Origin: Chiua virens
Taxonomy: Eukaryota > Basidiomycota > Agaricomycetes > Boletales > Boletaceae
Reading direction: 5' to 3'
Assembly (NCBI GenBank): GCA_019787685.1
Contig: JAHNUO010000040.1
Coordinates: 124,001-188,000 of the forward strand
DNA length: 64,000 bases
Shown: piece after piece, positions 56,991-64,000 of the stretch
Layout: every line of letters begins with the position of its first letter
Numbering within the stretch: the first letter of the stretch is position 1
Made by a program: the position numbers and the translations under genes
The notes under the pieces: generated by a model
Database searches by the model: none
What the model saw: the letters and a program-made list of their open reading frames with translations, nothing else
What the model was told of the DNA's origin: nothing

Positions 56991-58075
56991 CATCACCCAC
57001 AAAATCCCTGCTCGCCCATTCGAAAGCATTCAAGCTCATCAGATTTCAAGCCATCTGAGTGCCGCGAGTTGAGAAACCCAACACAAGAATGAATGTGAGG
57101 AGGCAATAAAGCCCATGAGTGTTCCCAGCCAAACTGTGAGTCTATTACCTTGTTTACAAAAATAAATGCATGCTCTATTCCTCTGCGCATGTAACCCCTT
57201 CGAATAGAAAGTCCAAGGAACTGAAGTCCATCGCATTTCGAATGAGACAGACTTCTTGGTAGATTCAAGTGAAATGATCGTGATGGGTTGATATGTAGCA
57301 AATGCAGTATGCTAGGTTCCATAGTGGCTGAGGTGACATACATAGGGACATTCATTGGAACGAAACAAATGGAGCTTGTCGACTTTGGCGAAAGCCGGCT
57401 GGAATTGCCCACCCCATGCACTATGCAATGGGCCTCGTCGATGACAATGCCACACAGGTGTTGATGGTATTCGCATGAGCACAGAAGTGCATTGAAATGT
57501 AGGTTGGATATGGCCATCTTGGGCGATGTACAAATAATCTGATACTTTTGGCCCACCAGTTCCTATAATTTCTTGTGAGTAGATCATCCTCCCCGGTGCA
57601 ACTACTCACCTTGTGCAGTTCGCTCATGTATGCATTATGATTCATGGCGACAGCCATAATGCCTATTTGGCTGCATCACCGAGCCTATAGGTATGTAGTA
57701 GTAAGTCCATCTTGAGGTATGAATAATGATCGGCGCTGACCTGGTCCACCTTGAGGGAGTTCAGAGGAGAATTACCAGCAATATTTGGTTGCTATGAATC
57801 ATAGATGGCATGATGAAAGGCAAACTCTTTCCTGAACCTGTCCCGGCAATGATTGTACAGTCAAGACCGAGGTAGAAAGCTTCTGCAGCATTGAGTTGCC
57901 AAGGGTATGGTGGCTGATCGTTGCATTTTTCTAGGCATGCTGTGGTCAGTGCTTGCCGTATTTCATGAGAGGAGTAGTTGGATTTTTTCTTGGCATGTTC
58001 CGGGTGTGTTCTAGGTTGACATATGATTTGTCTCTCTGCTCGCCATGCATAGACACGGTGAGCATAGCATGGCAA
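56991..58075 (-). pseudogene. Second RecQ-like helicase, decayed
   Basis: The minus strand reads YPWQLNAAEAFYLGLDCTII and AGTGSGKSLPFIMPSM (motifs 0 and I) at about 57900-57790. Then come, in other frames, YQIICTSPKMAISN, GIVIDEAHCIVHGVGN (DEAH) and VTSATMEPSILHLL (motif III) at about 57550-57290, and RGIEHAFIFVNKV further on. Motifs V and VI were not found, and the segments are in different frames with stops, so it looks like a pseudogene. Its wording differs clearly from the intact helicase at 49678-51723 (AGTGSGKS against ATGGGKS), so it is a different subfamily and not a recent copy. Confidence 0.65.
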
Positions 58076-58228
58076 AATTTAGGAACTTCAGCAATTTTAG
58101 GTTATGTACAAAACAGGTATCTCCTCGTCCCAAAATATTCACCATCCATCCTGTTTTGGACAAGAGTGTGACAAGTGTGACTCGATGCAATAGTCTGCGA
58201 CCCAATGTCTCCAGATGTTTGGTAATTG

Positions 58229-58798
58229 TGTTAAGACCGGGTCTACTCGGGGTATGAACTCCGGAACTCCAGAGTTATTCTTGCGGAGGGACTTGGCTTC
58301 ACTGTGTGTGGTGCACCCTTGTCACGAGTCTGTCCTGTATTTTGGAGAATGAAGAACGGAGGTCAGGAGGTGAGACTTAACACCGAAGTGAAGTCGAGCA
58401 GACACAAGACCGTCAAGGTCTTATGGAGTTCGGAGGGAATAGAAGGTAAAACTAATATTCAGACTGAGGGTACAAAGTCAGAGTACTACAGTTTATATAC
58501 TTGGAGTAGAATAGAGATTAGTAATGGGGTTGGTAAGAAACTGAGTAAGATGGAAATTGGGAAAGTATGTAACCGGAGTGGAGCTGGGTATGTACAGAGG
58601 CTGGAGCTGTGCTGTTAAGCGAGACACAGGTTATTACTAATGTAACACTAGTATGAAAAGAGACAAGCGGAAATCAAGAAGGTTCTAAGTGAAGTCCGGA
58701 GATCAGGAGTTGTATCTGGAGAGAGATCGTACCGGAGTAATGAAGGAGTAAACCTGGAGATCTCGGAGTTGGATCGATGAGATATACGGGATATGACA
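58229..58798 (-). repeat. 3' LTR of the chromovirus (570 bp)
   Basis: Read on the minus strand, the segment starts TGTCATATCCCG and ends GTCTTAACA, i.e. TG...CA. It is directly preceded by CCTAAAGGGGGGATAC, a polypurine tract (58799-58814). The 5' LTR would lie beyond the right edge, so identity between LTRs cannot be checked. Confidence 0.75.
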
Positions 58799-58965
58799 GT
58801 ATCCCCCCTTTAGGCCTGAACCCCTGAAGGCCATAAGCGAGAAACAATAGCTGTCAAGCAAAGCAAGGTCAAAGCAGATTTGCGGACTTCAATTTCGGAC
58901 TCAGATGCGGAGTCCCTCATATAAATTCGGGCATGCCTTCGCTCCTTAACTTCCAACCTCTACCC

Positions 58966-59850
58966 ATGTCCGATATCGACAACGTCAACAATGGAGCGAC
59001 GAGCATCTCAAGGAGGCTGATGACGACAGTGACGAGCTGTTCGAGGCGAAGGTGTCCGAGCGGCGTCGATGCGCAAAAGCATGGAAGGAGGAGGAGCAAC
59101 AGAGGAAAGCAGAGGAGGTGAGATGGAAGGCGGAGGAGGCAAAGCGGAAGGCGGAGGAGGCGCAGAAGGTTGTGGAGGAGAAGCGCCTCAAGGAGGCCGA
59201 GGAGGCGGCCAAGAAGAGGGTGAGTAATAGTTGAGTCCGAGTAGCGCGGAGCTGACGGAGTTGACAGGCCGAGGAGATCCGAGCGGAGCAAAGCGCTCCG
59301 AAGGATAAGGGCAAGGGGAAGGAGAAGGAGAGGGAGCCACGCGCGAGATGTGTAATGGCGGGGATTGAATGCGTTCCTGGAGAAGGGAAGAAGGGTCGGT
59401 CCTGCGAGGCTTGCCAGAAAGGCAAGCTGAAGTGCGAACTTCCAGGAGAGGAGCGACCAGAGAAGAGACAGAGGAAACGCGCGGACGACAAGGAGGGGCC
59501 GAGGAAGAAGAAGATGAGGTCAGCATCAGTGGAGGTGGTGGAGGTGGGGCCGAGCAGGGACTGGAGCTGCGGAGACTGCGCCAGGAACTAGGAGATGGTA
59601 GCGGTCTGGAAGGAGATTACTACCGCCTTCAAGTTGCCCATCAAGCGGCTGGACCGCTTGACGGCGCAGGTGGAGAGGATGGCGGACTGGACGGAGGAGA
59701 TGGCCCATCTGAAGGGAGAGGAGTTGCATGGGGAGTGGTCGCTGGAGCCAGAGTCGGAGGAAGAGGATACCAACGTGATTCGGAGTGGAATTGGAGGTAG
59801 CGGAGTTGGGGCAAGAGCAGCAGGAGTTACACGACAAAGAGGATGTAGAT
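58966..59850 (+). CDS. Opposite-strand accessory gene within the chromovirus
   Basis: Between the chromodomain end and the polypurine tract, on the strand opposite to pol, lies a coding region starting MSDIDNVNN. It reads SDEHLKEADDDSDELFEAKV (after a probable one-base shift), then a highly charged coiled coil (AWKEEEQQRKAEEVRWKAEE). After an intron starting GTGAGT (about 59220) and ending GACAG come AGIECVPGEGKKGRSCEACQ and KGKLKCELPGEE, a CxxC-KGKLKC module like half a fungal zinc cluster. RLTAQVERMADWTEEMAHLK follows in another frame. Similar proteins are very common in agaricomycete annotations (from memory). Frame shifts suggest that this copy is decayed. Function unknown. Confidence 0.55.
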
Positions 59851-59898
59851 AGGCTGAGGGAGGATCTGGCTAAGGGCAAGTAGATAGAAATATTTTGT

Positions 59899-60480
59899 TA
59901 CTAAGATTTGTTCATCATTATGCAGAGTGAGGTCCGGGTTTGTCCAGGTACTGCAGATGGAACTCCGTAACGATTTCAGAGGCATGCCCGAGTTCAGTAG
60001 CCAACAACCAAGAAGTTTCTTCATCAGTGCCTTCATAACCAGCCCATCGTACCAAGTACAATAGTTTGCAATTTTTCCTTTGTCGATCTATCTTGGAATC
60101 AAGGATTTCGGAGATCTCATACTCCGGTTTGCTGTCTACTTCAATCGGAGGTGGTGGGGGTTGAACACGGTTCGGTTTGGTGTTTGGAATGCAAGGTTCT
60201 AATTGAGAGACGTGGAACACCGGGTGTACGGACTTCATGGAGTTGGGGAGTCGGAGTGTGAAGGAGTGGGTCCCAGCTTGAGCGATGATGTCGTATGGCC
60301 CTAAATTCTTGTCGGAGAGTTTCTTAGAGGGCCGGGTAGTTCTGAAGTACTTACATAGCCTTGACGACTACCTGGTCTCCAACTTTGAAGTCCGGAGCCG
60401 GAGTTTGCCTGGCATCAGTAGGTCCTTGGTATCACTCTTGAGCGTGGGCCATTTCCTCTCAGAGGAATTGGTGGAGTGAG
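59899..60480 (-). CDS. Chromodomain end of pol
   Basis: MKSVHPVFHVSQLEPCIPNT is the usual sequence after integrase. YEISEILDSKIDRQRKNCKL and LYLVRWAGYEGTDEETSWLL form a chromodomain, with the aromatic residues Y, W and W of the methyl-lysine cage present. It belongs to the same polyprotein as the integrase. Confidence 0.8.
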
Positions 60481-60486
60481 TCGAGA

Positions 60487-61332
60487 TCAACAGAGTATTT
60501 GCGTGCGCGTGCGGAGGTCATGTCCTGTTTGGGGTACACGGAGATGTTTTGGGTGGTAGCCCTTGTTGGCGAAGAACGGAGAGACACCGGTGGTGGCATT
60601 CAGAGCATTGTTGTATGAGAACTCTGCGAGGGGCAGGAGTTCGGACCAGTCATCCTGTTGGTAGTTACAGTAGACTCGGAGATATTGGTCCAGGGTCTGG
60701 TTCATACACTCTGTCTGGCCATCTCCTTCGGGGTGATAACCGGAGGTGAAATGGAGTCGGATGTCTAAGGCCTTTCCAAGGGACCTAAAGAAGTGCGACA
60801 CGAATTCTGATCTGCGATCAGATGTAATGTGGGAAGGAACTCCATGTTTCGAGAACACATGGAGAAGGAACAACTTAGCCAAGTCCGGGGATGTTATTGT
60901 GTCATAGGTGGGGATGAAGATGCACTGTTTTGACAGGTGATCTCCTACGACTAGGATGGCGGTGTAACCGGAGGATGGAGGAAGCTGTTCGATGAAGTTC
61001 ATTGATATGGAGTTCCAGGGACGTTCAGGGATGGGGAGTTGTTTCAATAATCCGTAAGGCTTATGTCTTGGAACCTTTGTGCCAGCACAGGAGGTACAGG
61101 ATGAGATATACTCTTTGACGAATGTCCTGATGCCAGGCCAAGTGTATTCGCGGTGAATAAGTTCCAAAGTGCGGTTTTGTCTGAAGTGTCTGGAGAGTGG
61201 ATGGTCATGTTTGTATCGGAGTACTCGGAGTCGGAGATCAATGGAGTCGGGGACGTAGATGCGATTGTCTAGGCGTAAGAAACCGTCTGAATCGACGTTC
61301 CAACATGACTCCAAGGGTTCGGACTCGGACAT
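60487..61332 (-). pseudogene. Integrase region of pol
   Basis: The zinc-binding HHCC part is visible (HDHPLSRHFRQNRTLELIHR, SCTSCAGTK). In the core, the first catalytic Asp appears replaced: ISMNFIEQLPPSSGY has Asn where Asp is expected (60991-61005). The second and third acidic positions are in ITSDRRSEFVSHFF and HPEGDGQTECMNQTLDQYLR. The frame is otherwise open for 281 codons. Confidence 0.8.
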
Positions 61333-61413
61333 GTGTACTGTGGCCAGAGGATCAGAGGGAAGAGCGGAGAGGATATCATTATGAAGGGTTTCGAGGTTGA
61401 AGAGGGTGCTTGC

Positions 61414-62340
61414 TCAGAGTACCGGAGCAGCGAGACAAGTTGCTCTAAGGGAAGACGCAAGCTGTTCTTGGGTAAACACGGGTTTGAAGTTGTGAGGATT
61501 GACGCAAGCATAGTCCCTATCCCCCTCTTTGGGATAGACGTCCCATCGTTGAGTGAGGGCATTGGGCTTAGCTCCGAGGCGTCCAGGTCGGAAATGAACG
61601 ATCATATTGAATTGACTGGGGAACTCTGACCAGCGAGCTTGTCGCCAAGTCAAGAGTTTTGTAGTAGAGAAATATTCGAGATTTTTGTGGTCGGTGATGA
61701 CGTCAACCGGAGTGCCGGAGCCTTCAAGGTAATGTCTCCAGGTTCGGAATGCTTCATGTATAGCAAGGAGTTCTTTGTCATGGGTGTCATAGTTGAGCTC
61801 TGGAGGAGACAACATCCGGGAATATTACACTACAGGCCGGACTTCATTGTCCGAGCACCAGATGGAGAGAATACCGGCGATAGCATAGTCGGAAGCGTCT
61901 GTTTCCATAATGAGGGGAGCATCAGGGACCCAATGCATTAGAACAGGTGCAGAGGTGAAAGCATCCTTAAGTTTCTGGAAGGCAGAGCAGCAGTCATCGC
62001 CAAGTTCCACGGAGTGCCTTTGCGAGTCAGGCGAGTCAAAGGAACGACGATATCGGAGTAATTGGAGATGAAACATTGGTAGAAATTTGTGAAACCGAGG
62101 AAGGACTGAATGTCCTTCACCTTGCAGGGTTCGGGCCAGTCTTGAATAGATTTGACTTTCTCCGGGGACATGGAGAGACCGGAGGGAGAGAGCTGGTACC
62201 CGAGGTACTCGGTAGAGTCTGTGGACCATTCACATTTTTCGGGTTTGGCGTACAGATTGTTTTTGCGGAGTCTTCGGAGAACCTCTCAGACATGCTCCCA
62301 GTGGGAAGCTTTATTTGTCGAGTAGATTAAATGTTGTCCA
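61414..62340 (-). pseudogene. RNase H and end of reverse transcriptase
   Basis: IQSFLGFTNFYQCFISNYSD is the RT thumb/connection; ETDASDYAIAGILSIWCSDN and ELLAIHEAFRTWRHYL are RNase H with its Asp and Glu; VDVITDHKNLEYFSTTKLL follows. The segments lie in at least two frames with interrupting stops (around 61816 and 62170). Confidence 0.75.
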
Positions 62341-63048
62341 AGTAGACTATCACGCAAACATCTAATAGATCAGCAAAGATGGTATTGACGAACCGCTGGA
62401 AAGCTGCAGGGGCGTTGGTCAAGCCGAAAGGCATGACAAGCCATTTGTAAGATCCGTAGCGTGTGTGGAATGAAGTCTTCCATTCGTCTCCCTCGGCGAT
62501 GTGGTTAAGTGGTAAGCATGCCGGAGGTCGATTTTGGTGTAGATCTTCGCGTTGCTTGGAGCGTCAAGGAGGTCGGAGATGCAGGGAAGCGGGTAGTGGT
62601 CTTTCTTTGTGATCTTATTCAGTCCTCGGAAGTTGACGCAAAGGCAGAGTGAACCGTCCTTCTTGCGGACAAAGAGAACTGGAGCGGCATGAGCGGAGGA
62701 GGAAGGGCGGATGAAGCCCATAGTGAGATGCTCATCGAGGAATATATGGAGGGACCCAAGTTTGGATGGAGAAAGGGAATAGGTGGTTCCTACTGGAGGG
62801 GAAGCACCTTCCTCTAAATTGATCTTGAGGTCGTGCTCGCGATGTGGAGCAAGCGTGGACGCTTTGCTCTTACTGAACACATCGGCGAAGTTGTGGTATT
62901 CTGGAGGAATGGAGGACAGATCGACAGGGGTTTCGGGGGAGGCAGAGACCAAGCGGAGCTCAGTTTCCTGGGGACGGAGTTGCAGGCTAAATTGTACGGA
63001 GCCTTCAAGGCGGCATGCCAACACAAAAGCAGCTGCGTTGATAAGCAC
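62331..63048 (-). pseudogene. Reverse transcriptase core
   Basis: LAPHREHDLKINLEEGASPP, MGFIRPSSSAHAAPVLFVRK and [14 protein letters not shown] are RT motifs. The catalytic YxDD motif reads YLDN at 62331-62344 and is followed by a one-base frame change into IYSTNKASHWEHV, so RT is inactive. Confidence 0.8.
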
Positions 63049-63063
63049 AATGGGAGGAGCCTT

Positions 63064-64000
63064 TCACTCGGAGAAACACGGTGCATCGGAGGTGGTGGTG
63101 TCAGCCGGAGGAGGTAAGTCCAGGGGCTGCGGAGGTGAGCTCGGAGGTGTTGGACTGGTGTGTTCAGGTGTGCGGAACGAGATACTGCTAGAAACCCAGT
63201 CAATCAACGGATTGTGGCGGGTCAGCCAGTTATGTCCTAGAACAAGGGAACACGATCCATCCAATGGGGTGATGTAGAATGTCGTTGGAGTGATATCACC
63301 GGTTTCAAAACATATAGAGAGGTCGATTGCCTGAGTAATGGTGGAGTTGGATGTTCCATCAAAGAGTTGGAGTTGAAGCAGGGGTACAGAGTAGGAGGAA
63401 ATTTCATGGTCATTGACAAAGGTTGTATCTATGAAACAATTGGAGGAGCCGGAGTCTACAAGCGCAGAGAAGGAAGGAATGTCATAGGAGACTATAGAGA
63501 CGGAGGGCATAAGGGATTTGGGATCTGAAAGAGTGGATGTGTTGAGATGTAGCTCCTTAGGTGCACGGGAGGTGTCAATGCAACCTTCCATCCGTGCGGA
63601 GTTGCAGAGGTTGCGGACTATTTTTTTGCCTCCATGCTGGAGGTTGCGGTCTTCGTTGCACGAGCCTTGGATGCCCTGGAAGAAGACTTGGAGCAATCCT
63701 TAGCCATGTGCCCGGATTTCCCACAGAACATGCAGAGGTTATTGTCGAAATGATGTTTGCATTCTTCTGCAGTGAGTTTACCGTCCTTGCCTAACTTAGA
63801 AGAATAGTCGGACTTCGGGACAGCGGGGGTAGTGGCAACTTTGCCTTTGGACTCTGAGGAGTCTTTCGACTTCTGGTTGCCGGAATGATTACTGCAGTTG
63901 GATGCAGAGTGTTTCTTGGAGGTCTTGGGTGTGGAGTTGTTAGAGGGTTGCTTTGTTTGGCGGTTTATCTCAGACTTGCGCTCCCAGTAGCGCGCGTCGA
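63064..64000 (-). CDS. Gag zinc knuckle and protease, possible -1 frameshift junction
   Basis: From the right edge a frame reads RQTKQPSNNSTPKTSKKH and ends with the knuckle CMFCGKSGHMAKDC and SSRASKARATKTA, then stops at TAG (63618-63620). The protease frame (IVRNLCNSARMEGC, then SFSALVDSGSSNCFIDTTFV and LVLGHNWLTRHNPLIDWV) is in the -1 frame and overlaps. The junction is a run of seven A on the coding strand (63621-63627), A AAA AAA in the gag frame, immediately before the stop. This has the form of a slippery heptamer, but a simple homopolymer indel would look the same. Confidence 0.75.

Larger units (their letters stand above)
58229..64000 (-). mobile_element. Ty3/gypsy chromovirus, minus strand, 5' part outside window
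   Basis: Order on the minus strand: gag zinc knuckle (CMFCGKSGHMAKDC), aspartic protease (ALVDSGSSNCFID), reverse transcriptase, RNase H, integrase, chromodomain, polypurine tract, LTR. This is the gypsy order, with a C-terminal chromodomain typical of fungal chromoviruses, which target heterochromatin. Several frames are broken (see the component entries), so the copy is inactive. Confidence 0.9.

Noticed and set aside
59188..59526. Long minus-strand Ser/Pro-rich frames opposite the coiled-coil gene at 59 kb
   Set aside because: They are the complements of the Glu/Lys/Arg-rich plus-strand coding region, which has recognisable motifs and an intron.

Overview
The window looks like nuclear DNA of a filamentous basidiomycete, most likely an agaricomycete. 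The evidence is many 45-75 bp GT-AG introns, a class I hydrophobin with the full eight-cysteine pattern, an F-box/LRR-like protein, an FHA/coiled-coil/tail-anchored STRIPAK-type protein, a DUF6589 protein, an OrsD-type zinc-finger protein and a chromodomain Ty3/gypsy element. No rRNA, tRNA or CRISPR was recognised.

About 1-31 kb is gene-dense. In order it holds: the 3' end of a secreted M28 aminopeptidase; a one-TM protein fragment; a hydrophobin; tRNA 2'-O-methyltransferase TRM44; an F-box protein (minus); a poorly resolved hypothetical with a FunK1-like N-terminus (minus); a small CxxC protein; a short hypothetical (minus); a tandem pair of glutamine-synthetase-like genes; an ammonium transporter (minus); a mitochondrial/PPR-like protein; an HpcH/HpaI aldolase; a second M28 aminopeptidase (minus); a FAR10/SLMAP-like FHA protein; cystathionine gamma-lyase; and one or two unrecognised genes. 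Nitrogen and sulfur metabolism is well represented (ammonium uptake, GS-like ligases, gamma-lyase, peptidases), but there is no clear biosynthetic cluster.

About 31-64 kb is repeat- and transposon-rich. It holds a CCCGTC microsatellite, a Tc1-type element with about 215-bp compound terminal repeats, a truncated OrsD-family gene abutting a 2.2-kb 35/42-bp minisatellite, and a decayed tandem repeat of about 157 bp. The centrepiece at 45.8-51.7 kb is an apparently intact two-gene cassette. Its first gene is a spliced protein of about 1062 aa with C2H2-like fingers, an OrsD (DUF3505)-type double finger and a C-terminal half carrying a tyrosine-recombinase-like R..K..R-H..H..Y signature. Its second gene is a 681-aa RecQ-type helicase. 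A palindromic 26-bp motif (consensus TGCACAAGTAT-n4-ATACTTGTGCA) is scattered through and beside the cassette, including inside coding exons, and was not noticed elsewhere. After it come a frame-broken DUF6589 gene, a second, decayed RecQ-like helicase (minus), and most of a decayed chromovirus on the minus strand (LTR 58229-58798, gag beyond the right edge) that carries an opposite-strand Zn-finger/coiled-coil gene.

The RecQ plus tandem-array context resembles fungal subtelomeres with telomere-linked helicases, but no telomeric repeat is visible. The strongest candidate for an undescribed system is the OrsD/tyrosine-recombinase-like + RecQ + palindrome cassette. Exon joins were made by eye from reading frame and splice consensus.
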